A stretch of 64,000 nucleotides of DNA from Methylobacillus methanolivorans (GTDB taxonomy: Bacteria; Pseudomonadota; Gammaproteobacteria; Burkholderiales; Methylophilaceae), in contig NZ_JAJAVF010000005.1 in NCBI RefSeq assembly GCF_020531845.1, positions 131,667-195,666 of the forward strand, given 5' to 3'. Position 1 is the first letter of the stretch, and each line of letters starts with the position of its first letter. The translations under genes were made by a program, and so were the position numbers. Positions 47,356-57,343 of this stretch are shown here, piece by piece. The notes under the pieces are model-generated. The model ran no database searches. It was not told the DNA's origin and saw only the letters and a list, made by a program, of their open reading frames with translations.

Positions 47356-50076
47356 TTAACTCAGCTTGCCATGGCACTGTTTGTACTTCTTGCCAGAGCC
47401 ACAAGGACATGGATCATTGCGACCGACCTTGGCACCTACGCGCTCGAATGTCGATGCTGAGGCTTCATCATCGGCTTCATCGCTGTTGCCAAGCGCCTCA
47501 TCATAATCCGCATGCTGGTATTGCACATTCTCAAGCTCAGCAGGCTTCTCAACCGCCTCGACATCAGCCTCGCTCTGCACCTTCACCAGCATGGTCACCT
47601 GGGTCACTTCACGCTTGACGGTATCCAACAGGCTGGAGAACAGGGCAAAAGCTTCGCGCTTGTACTCCTGCTTGGGGTTTTTCTGGGCATAGGAGCGCAG
47701 GTGAATACCTTGACGCAAATGATCCAGCGCAGCCAAGTGCTCGCGCCAGTGGTTATCCAGGCTTTGCAGCATCACGGCACGTTCGAACTGGCGCAACACA
47801 GACGCAGATGCCTGATCTTCCTTAGCCTGATAAAGAGCATTAGCGGCATCCACAATGTGTTCACGCAGCGTTTCTTCATGCAGATTGGGGTTTTCTTCCA
47901 GCATCTTTTGCAATGGAATTTCCAGGCCCAGGTCTGCCTGCAACGCTTTCTCCAACCCAGCGACATCCCACTGCTCTTCGAGGCTTTCTGGTGGGATATA
48001 AGTCGCAATCAGGTCATGAATCACGTCTACACGCATCACTGCAATGGTTTCACCCACATCAGCGGCTTCAAGCAACTCGTTACGCTGTTGGTAAATCACT
48101 TTGCGTTGATCATTGGATACATCGTCATACTCAAGCAATTGCTTGCGAATATCGAAGTTACGTCCCTCAACCTTACGCTGGGCGTTCTCGATCGCACGCG
48201 TCACCCAGGGATGCTCAATCGCTTCGCCCTCAGGCATTTTCAAGCGCTCCATGATGGCAGCAACACGGTCAGAAGCAAAAATGCGCAACAGTTGATCTTC
48301 CAACGACAGATAGAATCGGCTGGAGCCTGGGTCACCCTGACGGCCGGCACGACCACGCAACTGGTTGTCAACGCGACGGGATTCATGGCGCTCTGTACCG
48401 ATAATATGCAAACCACCGGCAGCCAGCACGGCATCATGCTGCACTTGCCACTCCGCCTTCAACTTGGCAATACGATCAGCCTTGTCTGATTCAGACAGAC
48501 TCTCATCCGCCTCAATCACGGCAATCTCAGGCTCGGGGTTACCACCCAGCACAATATCGGTACCGCGGCCAGCCATATTGGTTGCAATCGTGATCATGCC
48601 AGGACGACCCGCTTGCACAATAATGTGCGCTTCACGCTCATGTTGCTTGGCATTCAGTACCTGATGCTCTAGCTTGGCTTCATTGAGATACTTTGAGATT
48701 AACTCGGAGTTTTCAATGGAGGTAGTGCCGACCAGCACAGGCTGACCACGCTTCTGGCACTCTTTAATATCTTCAATAACAGCCTGATACTTCTCCTTGC
48801 CTGTGCGATATACCTTGTCCATCTGGTCTTTACGTTGCAAGCCACGATGAGTAGGAATCACGACAGTTTCCAGACCGTAAATCTGGTTGAATTCGTAGGC
48901 TTCGGTATCGGCAGTACCCGTCATGCCGGACAGCTTGCCGTACATGCGGAAATAATTCTGGAAGGTAATCGAAGCCAGGGTCTGGTTTTCCTTCTGGATG
49001 GTCACACCTTCTTTGGCTTCAACAGCCTGATGCAAGCCATCAGACCAGCGGCGACCAGCCATCATGCGGCCGGTAAATTCATCAACAATCACGATTTCGC
49101 CATCGCGCACAACATAATGCTGATCGCGGTGATAAAGCGATTGCGCACGCAGTGCAGCATACATATGGTGCACCAGGCTGATATTGGCAGCATCATAGAG
49201 ACTGCTACCTTCAGCCAACAAGCCGGCTTCGGCCAGCAGAGCCTCTGCATGTTCATGCCCTTGCTCAGAAAGCAAGACCTGGTGTGACTTTTCATCCACC
49301 CAGAAATCACCTTCGCCATCTTCTTTTTCCTGGCGAATCATCTTTGCAGCAATGCTGTTCATCTGCAGATACAGATCAATACTGTCATCAGCCTGGCCGG
49401 AAATGATCAATGGTGTGCGCGCTTCATCAATCAGGATGGAATCCACTTCATCGACTAGGGCATAGTTCAGACCGCGCTGCACGCGCTCCTCTGCGGTAAA
49501 CACCATATTGTCGCGCAGGTAGTCAAAACCGAATTCGTTGTTGGTACCGTAGGTAATATCGGCCGCATAAGCCTTTTGCTTCTCGTCATGCGGCATTTGC
49601 GACAGGTTGATACCCACGCTCAAACCAAGGAAGTTGTACAGGCGGGACATCCACTCAGCGTCGCGTCGTGCCAGGTAATCATTCACCGTGACCACGTGCA
49701 CGCCCTTACCACTGAGAGCATTCAAGTAGGCTGGCAATGTCGCCACCAGGGTCTTACCCTCACCGGTACGCATTTCGGCAATCTTGCCTGCGTTCAATAC
49801 CATGCCGCCAATCAACTGTACATCGAAGTGGCGCATATTGAGCACACGACGGCCACCTTCACGCACCACGGCAAACGCTTCTGGCAACAACTTGTCGAGC
49901 GACTCGCCCTGCTGGTAGCGCTGTTTGAATTCATCTGTCTTGGCTTTGAGCTGTTCGTCCGTCAATGCCTGCATGCTGGGCTCCAGCGCATTAATAGCCT
50001 TGACGTTTTGTGCATACTGCTTGACCAGCCGTTCGTTACGGCTACCGAAGATTTTTTTGAACAACGCGGAGAACAT
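47356..50076 (-). CDS. secA: Preprotein translocase ATPase SecA
   Basis: SecA drives proteins through SecYEG. The 906-residue protein has Walker [14 protein letters not shown] near residue 102, the [19 protein letters not shown] segment near 208-226, the helicase-like second domain ([25 protein letters not shown]) and the C-terminal zinc/SecB-binding tail [12 protein letters not shown]. No SD sequence is seen at the usual spacing; two small hairpins lie directly before the ATG. No secM-like gene precedes it. Confidence 0.99.
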   Translation of the reverse strand: MFSALFKKIFGSRNERLVKQYAQNVKAINALEPSMQALTDEQLKAKTDEFKQRYQQGESLDKLLPEAFAVVREGGRRVLNMRHFDVQLIGGMVLNAGKIAEMRTGEGKTLVATLPAYLNALSGKGVHVVTVNDYLARRDAEWMSRLYNFLGLSVGINLSQMPHDEKQKAYAADITYGTNNEFGFDYLRDNMVFTAEERVQRGLNYALVDEVDSILIDEARTPLIISGQADDSIDLYLQMNSIAAKMIRQEKEDGEGDFWVDEKSHQVLLSEQGHEHAEALLAEAGLLAEGSSLYDAANISLVHHMYAALRAQSLYHRDQHYVVRDGEIVIVDEFTGRMMAGRRWSDGLHQAVEAKEGVTIQKENQTLASITFQNYFRMYGKLSGMTGTADTEAYEFNQIYGLETVVIPTHRGLQRKDQMDKVYRTGKEKYQAVIEDIKECQKRGQPVLVGTTSIENSELISKYLNEAKLEHQVLNAKQHEREAHIIVQAGRPGMITIATNMAGRGTDIVLGGNPEPEIAVIEADESLSESDKADRIAKLKAEWQVQHDAVLAAGGLHIIGTERHESRRVDNQLRGRAGRQGDPGSSRFYLSLEDQLLRIFASDRVAAIMERLKMPEGEAIEHPWVTRAIENAQRKVEGRNFDIRKQLLEYDDVSNDQRKVIYQQRNELLEAADVGETIAVMRVDVIHDLIATYIPPESLEEQWDVAGLEKALQADLGLEIPLQKMLEENPNLHEETLREHIVDAANALYQAKEDQASASVLRQFERAVMLQSLDNHWREHLAALDHLRQGIHLRSYAQKNPKQEYKREAFALFSSLLDTVKREVTQVTMLVKVQSEADVEAVEKPAELENVQYQHADYDEALGNSDEADDEASASTFERVGAKVGRNDPCPCGSGKKYKQCHGKLS

Positions 50077-50077
50077 G

Positions 50078-50107
50078 AAGTGGCACCACTTTTCCGTTAG
50101 ACGGAAA
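50078..50107 (-). promoter_or_regulatory. Tandem hairpins just upstream of the secA start
   Basis: AAGTGG/CCACTT (50078-50091, loop of two) and TTTCCGT/ACGGAAA (50091-50107, loop of three) abut each other and the secA start codon on the minus strand. They occupy the place where a ribosome site is expected. Confidence 0.5.
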
Positions 50108-50148
50108 CCTCTAGGTTAGCTTTATAAGTTAGTTAATAAATCAAATAT

Positions 50149-51015
50149 TTAATTTGCACTTTGCAAATACTTGCGTGGATCCAGAGCTGCTCCATTCAAG
50201 CGCACCTCGAAATGCAGGTGTGCCCCGGTAGAGCGCCCAGTACTACCAACGCGGGCGATTAACTGCCCACGCTCAACCCGATCCCCCGCCTTCACCAACA
50301 ACTGTGAGGCATGGGCATATCGTGTTTCCAGCCCCGAGCCGTGGTTAATCTTCACGATTCTACCATAGTCGGGGGTCTGCTCCGCAGCCGTTACAATTCC
50401 TGCGGCAGATGCATAAATCGGTGTTCCGCTATCCGCCACAAAATCCAGGCCTTCATGAAAAGCCTCCTTGCCAGAGAAAGGATCCACCCGCCAACCATAA
50501 CTGGAAGAATTGTAAGCCACCTCCGTCGGCATGGTGCTCGGCAATGTACTCGCCTTCAAGCGCTGCTGCAACATCGTGGCCTCCAGCAAGCTCAATTTAT
50601 CGCCATTAAGCGCTATGGATTGTGTCAAGGCGTGAATGTGCTTCTCCAGCTCAACACCTGACATAGTGCGCGCATCTACCATGGGGCCGCCACGCCCCGG
50701 CGGCAGGGCATCTGCATCCGCCCCCTTGACCCCAGCCAGGTTCGAGAGCCTTGCCCCCAGGGCATCAAGCCGCAATACCCTGGCCTCCATCTCGCCCACC
50801 TGTTGCGCCAAGGCGTCAATATGTGACTGCTCGCTGGCACTGACGAAATGGATCGAGGTGGGGATGCCTTTGTGCTGGTGTGTGCCATGTGGCACAATAA
50901 GGGCCCAAACCAGCAAGGCTGGTAGCAAACTCAACAGCCCGATGATAAGCAAGACCAGTGGCAACGAGATGCTGCGCGTCCGTGCTGTACTATTCGATAC
51001 TAAAATGATGTTCAT
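50149..51015 (-). CDS. M23-family peptidase (LytM/NlpD-like), membrane anchored
   Basis: The ATG at 51015 follows AAGGGGAAGC. The 288-residue protein has one N-terminal membrane helix (about 18-40), a coiled-coil region, and a C-terminal M23 domain with HEGLDFVADSGTPIYA and GAHLHFEVRLNG carrying the zinc ligands HxxxD and HxH. It is probably a periplasmic peptidoglycan endopeptidase or an activator of amidases. It lies upstream of secA in the same direction and is divergent, 24 bp, from the DciA-like gene, a common betaproteobacterial order. Confidence 0.95.
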   Translation of the reverse strand: MNIILVSNSTARTRSISLPLVLLIIGLLSLLPALLVWALIVPHGTHQHKGIPTSIHFVSASEQSHIDALAQQVGEMEARVLRLDALGARLSNLAGVKGADADALPPGRGGPMVDARTMSGVELEKHIHALTQSIALNGDKLSLLEATMLQQRLKASTLPSTMPTEVAYNSSSYGWRVDPFSGKEAFHEGLDFVADSGTPIYASAAGIVTAAEQTPDYGRIVKINHGSGLETRYAHASQLLVKAGDRVERGQLIARVGSTGRSTGAHLHFEVRLNGAALDPRKYLQSAN

Positions 51016-51039
51016 TGCTTCCCCTTGGGAGAGTCCGGC

Positions 51040-51456
51040 ATGCTGCGTGTAAGTGCATTGTTTACTGAAAGTGCCGAACTGGCAGCGCTTTCGCAACAAG
51101 CAGAACAATTGACACTGTCGCAGCAAAAATGGAATGCCGTCGTTCCCGCTGCACTGAAACCTTATACGCAAGCAGGAAGTCTCAGCCACAAGCGCCTGAC
51201 GGTCTATGCCGCCAATGGCGCCATCGCTGCAAAAATCAAGCTAATGCTGCCCAGCCTGATGCTTGGGCTGAAAAAACAAGGGCTTGAAGTTACTTCAATT
51301 CGGGTGGAAGTGCAAGTGCAATCTGTCGCAGGAAAACCTGCCAAACAAGTGCGCACGCTCAGCCCGGCCGCAGCAGCCAGCCTTGAAAAACTGGCGAAGG
51401 AATTGCAGGGTTCTCCGCTTGGAGATGCGATCGCACGACTTTCGAGCCGCCGATAG
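51040..51456 (+). CDS. DciA-like protein (DUF721)
   Basis: The 138-residue protein from the ATG at 51040 (behind GGGAGAG) has the DUF721 layout (QQKWNAVVPAALKPYTQAGS, LTVYAANGAIAAKIKLMLP). DUF721 proteins such as DciA load or interact with the replicative helicase. The tail after residue 90 is low in conservation. It is divergent from the M23 gene with 24 bp between the starts. Confidence 0.85.
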   Translation: MLRVSALFTESAELAALSQQAEQLTLSQQKWNAVVPAALKPYTQAGSLSHKRLTVYAANGAIAAKIKLMLPSLMLGLKKQGLEVTSIRVEVQVQSVAGKPAKQVRTLSPAAAASLEKLAKELQGSPLGDAIARLSSRR

Positions 51457-51505
51457 TACCCCTCCCTTCCTCTGTTATTGATCAGGATAAAGTCAGACCT
51501 TCACT

Positions 51506-52297
51506 ATGGAATTTTTACTCTACTTCATTGCCGGCGCCGGGGCAGGTATCCTTTCGGGTCTGCTAGGCGTAGGCGGTGGCACGGTGATTGTGCCCATTCT
51601 CGTCTTCATCTTTACCGCGCTCGCGTTTCCGGCACAGCACATCATGCATATTGCGCTAGGCACATCGCTGGCAACCATCATCGTCACCTCGATCTCTTCA
51701 GCCCGAGCACACCATAAAAAACAGAATGTACATTGGCCTGTGGTCAAGCTCATTACACCCGGCATTGTCATGGGCACCCTACTCGGCGCCGTCTTAGCGG
51801 GCCAACTCAACACTGTCATACTCAAAGTCATCTTTGCCGTATTCGCATTACTGATTGCCACCCAGATGGTGCTGAACTTCACACCAGCCTCCCATCGGCA
51901 ATTGCCCGGCAAGCTCGGCACTTTGAGCATGGGCGGTCTTATTGGCGTCTTGTCCAGCCTGGTCGGCATTGGTGGAGGATCCCTCTCAGTGCCTTTCCTC
52001 CTCTACTGCAATTTCAACGCACGCTATGCCATCGGCACTTCCTCGGCGATAGGACTACCGATTGCCGTCGCTGGCACCATGGGATTCATCATCACCGGAT
52101 TAACGCAAGGTAATTTGCCGCAATACAGCCTGGGCTATATCTACCTGCCAGCATTCATCGGCATTGCACTTGCCAGCATGCTGACCGCCCCTTTAGGCGC
52201 CTACATGGCACACAAATTACCTGTTCCGGTATTGAAAAAATTATTCGCACTATTGCTTTACATCGTTGGCCTTAAAATGATCTGGAGCTTGATATGA
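51506..52297 (+). CDS. TauE/SafE family sulfite/anion exporter
   Basis: The 263-residue protein has about eight membrane segments and the TauE hallmark GAGAGILSGLLGVGGGTVIVP at its start, repeated as GVLSSLVGIGGGSLSVP in the second half. Members export sulfite, sulfoacetate or related anions. It overlaps the downstream ABC ATPase gene by four bases. There is no sulfonate gene nearby, so the substrate is unknown. Confidence 0.93.
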   Translation: MEFLLYFIAGAGAGILSGLLGVGGGTVIVPILVFIFTALAFPAQHIMHIALGTSLATIIVTSISSARAHHKKQNVHWPVVKLITPGIVMGTLLGAVLAGQLNTVILKVIFAVFALLIATQMVLNFTPASHRQLPGKLGTLSMGGLIGVLSSLVGIGGGSLSVPFLLYCNFNARYAIGTSSAIGLPIAVAGTMGFIITGLTQGNLPQYSLGYIYLPAFIGIALASMLTAPLGAYMAHKLPVPVLKKLFALLLYIVGLKMIWSLI

Positions 52298-53034
52298 GCC
52301 CAGCACTCGTTATTGAAGTCCAGGGCCTGTTCAAATACTTTGACCAATTCTGTGCCGTCAACAACCTGAATTTCCAGGCGAAGCGCGGCGTTACCACCGC
52401 CTTGCTGGGTGGCAATGGCGCAGGAAAAACTACGACGATTGCCATGCTACTGGGCTTGCTCACACCGAGCCAGGGGAGCATCCGCATATTGGGTGAGGAT
52501 ATGCTGCAGCATCGCTACCGCCTGTTGCACCGCATGAACTTCTCCTCACCTTACGTAGACCTCCCACAAAGGCTGACCATTCGCCAGAACCTCACGGTTT
52601 ACGGCCATCTTTACCGCTTACCCGCACTGAAGCAGCGTATTGAGGAGCTAGCCACTGCCCTTAACCTTGATACATTGCTGGACAAGCGCTACGGACAACT
52701 TTCTGCAGGGCAAAAAACCCGTGTTTCCCTAGCGAAATCCCTGCTCAACAAACCAGAATTACTACTGATGGACGAACCGACGGCATCCCTTGATCCTGAT
52801 ACTGCCGACTCCATTCGCAGTTATCTAGAGCAATACCAGCGCGACACTGGTGCCAGCATCCTGCTGGCTTCACACAATATGGCCGAGGTCGAGCGCATGG
52901 CGACGGATGTCATCATGATGCGTAAAGGGCAAGTTGTGGACATTGGCACCCCAGCCAGCCTGATCGCAAAATATGGCCGCAACAACCTTGAAGAAGTCTT
53001 TATCGACATCGCTCGCAGCCAGGAGCCCGCTTGA
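52294..53034 (+). CDS. ABC transporter ATP-binding protein
   Basis: The 246-residue ATPase has Walker A GGNGAGKTTTIAMLLG near residue 41, the signature LSAGQKTRVSLAKSL and Walker B LLLMDEPTASLDPDT, all intact. It pairs with the ABC-2 permease next to it (the stop and the next ATG overlap), making an exporter of the DrrAB/NodIJ type. It also overlaps the TauE gene by four bases, so the three are coupled. Confidence 0.96.
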   Translation: MSPALVIEVQGLFKYFDQFCAVNNLNFQAKRGVTTALLGGNGAGKTTTIAMLLGLLTPSQGSIRILGEDMLQHRYRLLHRMNFSSPYVDLPQRLTIRQNLTVYGHLYRLPALKQRIEELATALNLDTLLDKRYGQLSAGQKTRVSLAKSLLNKPELLLMDEPTASLDPDTADSIRSYLEQYQRDTGASILLASHNMAEVERMATDVIMMRKGQVVDIGTPASLIAKYGRNNLEEVFIDIARSQEPA

Positions 53035-53840
53035 TGCAAGACGTACACTTTTCCTTGCGCCGCATCGGTGCAGTAGCATTACGCCACCTTTACCTCATGC
53101 GTTCATCCTGGCCACGGGTGCTGGAGATGGTGTACTGGCCCACAGTGCAAATGGTGCTATGGGGCTTCATCACCTTATACCTGCAAGGCAATAGCAGCCT
53201 GATTGCACAGGCCAGCGGCATCCTGCTTTCGGGAGTATTGCTATGGGACGTTCTCTTCCGTGGTCAACTCGGCATCGCACTCGTCTTCATGGAGGAAATG
53301 TGGTCACGCAACCTGGGGCATTTATTCGTCAGCCCTTTGCGTCCGTATGAAATGGTAGCGTCCCTGCTGCTTATGAGCCTGATCCGCACCTTGATTGGCA
53401 TCGGCGGTGCAACACTAATCGCTATTCCACTATTCGGTTACAACATCTACGACATGGGCCTGCCTCTTATCGCCTTTTTCCTCAATCTCATCGTCATGGG
53501 TTGGGCGATTGGCCTGATGGTATCCGGCATCGTACTGCGCTACGGCATGGGGGCTGAAAGTATTGCCTGGGTCAGCGTCTTCGCTATCCAGCCTTTATGC
53601 GCTATCTATTACCCAGTCGCCACATTGCCGCACTGGTTACAGCCTGTTGCGCTGGCATTGCCTGCCAGCCATGTGTTTGAAGGCATGCGCGAATTACTGC
53701 TTGAGCACAGCTTCAACCTGCATCACATGCAATGGGCGATAGGCCTCAATCTTGTCTTTCTCTGCATTGGCATTGCCGTCTTCCTCGGCTATTTCAGAGT
53801 CGCACGCCAGCGTGGCCTGCTACTACAAGTGGGTGAATAA
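53034..53840 (+). CDS. ABC-2 type permease
   Basis: The 268-residue protein has six hydrophobic segments and the ABC-2 signature region (FAIQPLCAIYYPVATLP, LPASHVFEGMRELLLEHSF). It is the membrane subunit for the ATPase upstream. The ATG at 53034 shares its first base with the last base of the upstream TGA. A bidirectional terminator follows. Confidence 0.95.
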   Translation: MQDVHFSLRRIGAVALRHLYLMRSSWPRVLEMVYWPTVQMVLWGFITLYLQGNSSLIAQASGILLSGVLLWDVLFRGQLGIALVFMEEMWSRNLGHLFVSPLRPYEMVASLLLMSLIRTLIGIGGATLIAIPLFGYNIYDMGLPLIAFFLNLIVMGWAIGLMVSGIVLRYGMGAESIAWVSVFAIQPLCAIYYPVATLPHWLQPVALALPASHVFEGMRELLLEHSFNLHHMQWAIGLNLVFLCIGIAVFLGYFRVARQRGLLLQVGE

Positions 53841-53857
53841 ACGCAAGCAACAGCAAT

Positions 53858-53885
53858 AAAAAACGGCGCTTAAGCGCCGTTTTTT
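53858..53885. terminator. Bidirectional terminator, ABC-2 permease gene and ppa
   Basis: A perfect 28-base palindrome (AAAAAACGGCGCTT and complement) ends both converging genes with T-runs. Confidence 0.95.
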
Positions 53886-53904
53886 ATTCATCTTATAAGC
53901 TGGC

Positions 53905-54432
53905 TTACTTGCTGAAGCGTTCTACACCAGAGACGATTTCCGCCTTGGCCTCGTCTACGCCCTTCCACTCACCAACCTTGACCCACTTACCCTTTTCCAG
54001 ATCCTTGTAGTGTTCAAAGAAGTGAGCAATAGGTGCCAACTGGAATTCTGGAATGTCATGATAGCTCTTCACATCCTTGTATTGCGGGCAAATCTTGTCC
54101 ACAGGCACAGCTAACACCTTCGCATCCACACCACCATCATCTTCCATGGTCAGCACACCAATCGCACGGCAACGGATCACAACGCCTGGCTGCAACGGGA
54201 TAGGCGTGATCACTAGCACATCAACCGGGTCACCATCTTCTGACAGCGTTTGTGGGATATAGCCATAGTTGCATGGATAGTGCATGGAAGTACCCATGAA
54301 ACGATCAACGAATACTGCACCGCTATCCTTGTCCACTTCGAACTTGATGGGCTCGCCACGCATGGAGATTTCGATAATGACGTTAAAGTCGTTAGGGATG
54401 TCTTTGCCTGCTGGCACATTAGAAAGGGACAT
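53905..54432 (-). CDS. ppa: Inorganic pyrophosphatase (type I)
   Basis: The 175-residue cytosolic enzyme hydrolyses pyrophosphate. It shows the type I signature [20 protein letters not shown] with the metal-binding Asp residues and [20 protein letters not shown] small hairpin (ATGGTTT/AAACCAT near 54472-54488) lies in its leader. It is separate from the DUF1232 gene upstream (98 bp). Confidence 0.98.
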   Translation of the reverse strand: MSLSNVPAGKDIPNDFNVIIEISMRGEPIKFEVDKDSGAVFVDRFMGTSMHYPCNYGYIPQTLSEDGDPVDVLVITPIPLQPGVVIRCRAIGVLTMEDDGGVDAKVLAVPVDKICPQYKDVKSYHDIPEFQLAPIAHFFEHYKDLEKGKWVKVGEWKGVDEAKAEIVSGVERFSK

Positions 54433-54530
54433 GCGGTTATCCTTAAAAGATGGGTTGATTTGAATGATGGATGGTTTTTGTAAACCATGTAAAGTTAACG
54501 CGGGATTTTAGCCTAAATCAGCAGTAAAAA

Positions 54531-54842
54531 TCACCTTGGGCTTGCCTCGCGTGCTGCGGCTTCGCGCCTGCATTCCACGATCACCTCTATCGGCACGCAC
54601 CTGACCCCCAGGTAGAACAAGGCTGGAACAATGATCAAGTCATCCAGTTGCCCAAGGATGGGAATAAAATCAGGGATCAAGTCAAATGGTAATAGCAGGT
54701 AACCCACGGCCAAACCCAGCAACACCCTGGCAAGCCAAGGCGTCTGTGGGTGGCGCAACACCAAGCGATACACTTCCAACTCAGCCTTGAGCTGTCGCGC
54801 CAGTGATTTCAGCTTATCCCTCAATGGCACTTCTTCAGCCAC
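54531..54842 (-). CDS. DUF1232 (YkvA-like) membrane protein
   Basis: The 103-residue protein starts with GTG six bp after purC and has one hydrophobic segment around residues 40-58 containing YLLLPFDLIPDFIPILGQLDD, the DUF1232 hallmark. Function is unknown. It ends the pyk-fba-psiE-purC unit. Confidence 0.88.
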   Translation of the reverse strand: MAEEVPLRDKLKSLARQLKAELEVYRLVLRHPQTPWLARVLLGLAVGYLLLPFDLIPDFIPILGQLDDLIIVPALFYLGVRCVPIEVIVECRREAAAREASPR

Positions 54843-54848
54843 CCAGAG

Positions 54849-55742
54849 TTAAAACGGCTTGCCAGTCAGACGCTCGTAAGCTTCGCGATACTTGGCTGCA
54901 GTGCTTGCCGCAACATCGTCAGGCAATTGCGGGCCTGGAGGAGTCTTGTTCCAGCCGGTAGATTCCAGCCAGTCACGGACATATTGCTTGTCAAAACTGG
55001 GAGGATTGCTACCCACCTGATATTGATCTTGCGGCCAGAAGCGTGATGAATCAGGGGTTAATACTTCATCGATCAAGTACAGCTCACCAGCTTCATTCAG
55101 GCCAAACTCAAACTTGGTGTCCGCGATGATAATGCCGCGGCTCAAGGCATAAGCGGCAGCCTCCTTGTATAACTGTACGCTGATACGGGCGACTTTATCA
55201 GCCAGTTCTTTTCCAAGTAACTGGGCGCATTTTTCCAGGGTGATGTTCTCATCATGATCACCCACTTCTGCCTTGCTCGAAGGCGTAAACAATGGCTCTG
55301 GCAACTGTGATGCCTCTTGCAGGCCTGCTGGCAGTGGAATTCCACATACGCTCTGGCTGGCCTTGTATTCTTTCCAGCCGGAACCCGCGAGGTAACCACG
55401 AACAATCGCCTCGATTGGCAAAGGCTTCAACTTTTTAACCACCAATGCACGCGGCCCAAGCTGGGCTTTCTCGGCAGGGTCAGTCACCACACTATCAGGG
55501 TCAATACCCGTCAAGTGGTTGGGCACTACATGCTGGAGTTTATCGAACCAGAAATTGGCAATCTTGGTGAGAATCGCGCCTTTATCCTGAATAGGCGTCG
55601 GCAGGATCACATCGAAAGCTGATAGACGATCACTAGCCACCAGCAACATGTGCTGGTCATTAATATCGTAGATATCCCGCACCTTGCCCTGATTGATCAG
55701 TTTCAGGCTCTTGATACTGGACTGCATGAGGGGAGTAGTCAA
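54849..55742 (-). CDS. purC: Phosphoribosylaminoimidazole-succinocarboxamide synthase
   Basis: PurC (SAICAR synthetase) joins aspartate to CAIR in purine synthesis. The protein of about 297 residues has [20 protein letters not shown] at the start, [19 protein letters not shown] and [20 protein letters not shown]. The start is uncertain: TTG at 55742 follows AAAGGTAAGC, while the ATG at 55727 has no ribosome site. It follows the psiE-like gene by 21 bp. Confidence 0.96.
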   Translation of the reverse strand: MTTPLMQSSIKSLKLINQGKVRDIYDINDQHMLLVASDRLSAFDVILPTPIQDKGAILTKIANFWFDKLQHVVPNHLTGIDPDSVVTDPAEKAQLGPRALVVKKLKPLPIEAIVRGYLAGSGWKEYKASQSVCGIPLPAGLQEASQLPEPLFTPSSKAEVGDHDENITLEKCAQLLGKELADKVARISVQLYKEAAAYALSRGIIIADTKFEFGLNEAGELYLIDEVLTPDSSRFWPQDQYQVGSNPPSFDKQYVRDWLESTGWNKTPPGPQLPDDVAASTAAKYREAYERLTGKPF

Positions 55743-55763
55743 AACGCTTACCTTTATCAAAAA

Positions 55764-56183
55764 CTATTTCGAGTGATGGTCCTGTTCAGGGCCATCGGAA
55801 TAAGGGAATTTCACATGCCCGTAGCGCACCACCAAAATGGCAATTGCTATCAGCAGGATAGAGGCCGCCACGGCAAAAATACGCCAGGCTTCCAGTTCCT
55901 TGATGTCGAGCACCAGATAACGTGCCAGCGCAATAATGCCGATATACAAGGGGTAACGCACCGGCAATGTGCCCGAGCTCAAGTAATGGTTGAGCATGGT
56001 GAGAATTTCGAGGTAAAGAAACAACAGCAGCAAATCTGCCACGGTTACCGCCCTCATTTCCCATATATGCAGTGCGGCCTGCCCGGTAGCCACGATCGTC
56101 GCCAGCGCAATGAATACCAGCAAGGCCTGCTCGACCAAACCGATGCCTTGTTGACCTAATTTACTGTATTTATTGGGCTGCAT
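55764..56183 (-). CDS. psiE: PsiE-like (phosphate-starvation-inducible E) membrane protein
   Basis: The 139-residue protein has four membrane helices and the PsiE layout (LLLLFLYLEILTMLNHYL, VRYPLYIGIIALARYLVLD). In E. coli psiE responds to phosphate starvation; function is unknown. It lies in the glycolytic and purine unit between fba and purC. A good TATAAT (56219-56214) lies 31 bp upstream, so it may have a separate promoter. Confidence 0.85.
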   Translation of the reverse strand: MQPNKYSKLGQQGIGLVEQALLVFIALATIVATGQAALHIWEMRAVTVADLLLLFLYLEILTMLNHYLSSGTLPVRYPLYIGIIALARYLVLDIKELEAWRIFAVAASILLIAIAILVVRYGHVKFPYSDGPEQDHHSK

Positions 56184-56252
56184 AGCGATAATTACCAGGC
56201 AAATAATCCCGGCATTATACGCTGTAAATTCTGCACAACGTGAGCAATGAGA

Positions 56253-57302
56253 TCAGGCGAAAAAATAGCGCTGAGCCATTTTCTCGAGTGAAATGGGCTT
56301 AATTTTCGCCGCATGCCCTGCTGAGCCAAATGCCTCAAAACGCTCCCGGCATAACCCCTGCATCGCCTGGGTCGCCGCCGCCAGTATTTTGCGTGGGTCA
56401 AATTCGACCCGGTGTTGCGGCTGCCCAAGAAAATGTCGCAAAGCCCCGGTAAAAGCAAGGCGCAAATCAGTATCAATATTCACCTTGCGTACCCCGCTCT
56501 GGATACCCTTGACGATTTCCTCCACCGGCACGCCATAGGTTTCGGGAATCTCGCCACCATAATCATTAATGACCTTCAACCACTCCTGTGGCACGGATGA
56601 CGAGCCATGCATCACCAGATGCGTATTCGGCAGCTGCGCGTGTATTTCCCGAATACGGCTGATGGAAAGCGTTTCGCCGGTGGGGGGACGCTTGAACTTG
56701 TAAGCGCCATGCGATGTACCAATAGCGATTGCCAGGGCATCCACACCTGTCTGCGCGACAAAATCCACTGCCTCATCCGGGCTGGTAAGCAACTGGCTGT
56801 GGTCAAGATGCCCTTCCGCCCCGACACCATCCTCCTCACCTGCCATACCAGTTTCTAGTGAGCCAAGTACGCCTAGCTCCCCTTCCACCGACACGCCCAT
56901 CGCATGGGCTGCCAGCACCACCTGTCGTGTTACCTCGACGTTATAAGCATAGCTCGATGGCGTCTTGGCATCCTCCAGCAATGAACCATCCATCATCACA
57001 CTGCTAAAACCGTGCTTGATGGAATGCATGCATACCGCTGGGCTGGCGCCATGGTCTTGATGTAGCACAACAGGAATATATGGATAACTGCTGATCGCCG
57101 CCTCCATCAACTTGAGTAGAAACTCCTCACCCGCATATTTGCGTGCACCGGCAGAGGCTTGCATGATCACCGGGCTATCACAGGCATCCGCTGCCTGCAT
57201 GATGGCCTGCACCTGCTCAAGGTTATTCACATTGAACGCCGGCACACCGTAATCGTGCTCGGCAGCATGATCCAGCAATTGGCGTAAGCTAATCAGTGCC
57301 AT
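56253..57302 (-). CDS. fba: Class II fructose-bisphosphate aldolase
   Basis: The enzyme interconverts fructose 1,6-bisphosphate with two triose phosphates, and in RuMP methylotrophs also serves sugar rearrangement. The 349-residue zinc protein has [19 protein letters not shown] with the zinc ligands, [20 protein letters not shown], and MHGSSSVP. The ATG at 57302 follows AGAGGATG; a GTG two codons upstream is less likely. Pattern matches the Calvin-cycle-like subtype. It is 41 bp after pyk. Confidence 0.97.
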   Translation of the reverse strand: MALISLRQLLDHAAEHDYGVPAFNVNNLEQVQAIMQAADACDSPVIMQASAGARKYAGEEFLLKLMEAAISSYPYIPVVLHQDHGASPAVCMHSIKHGFSSVMMDGSLLEDAKTPSSYAYNVEVTRQVVLAAHAMGVSVEGELGVLGSLETGMAGEEDGVGAEGHLDHSQLLTSPDEAVDFVAQTGVDALAIAIGTSHGAYKFKRPPTGETLSISRIREIHAQLPNTHLVMHGSSSVPQEWLKVINDYGGEIPETYGVPVEEIVKGIQSGVRKVNIDTDLRLAFTGALRHFLGQPQHRVEFDPRKILAAATQAMQGLCRERFEAFGSAGHAAKIKPISLEKMAQRYFFA

Positions 57303-57343
57303 GGGCACATCCTCTCATGTTGTGAGCAGCCGCGCCGCTCTCG

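Noticed and set aside
50077..50148. secM-like arrest peptide before secA
   Set aside because: The gap is too short and holds no reading frame with an arrest-like sequence.
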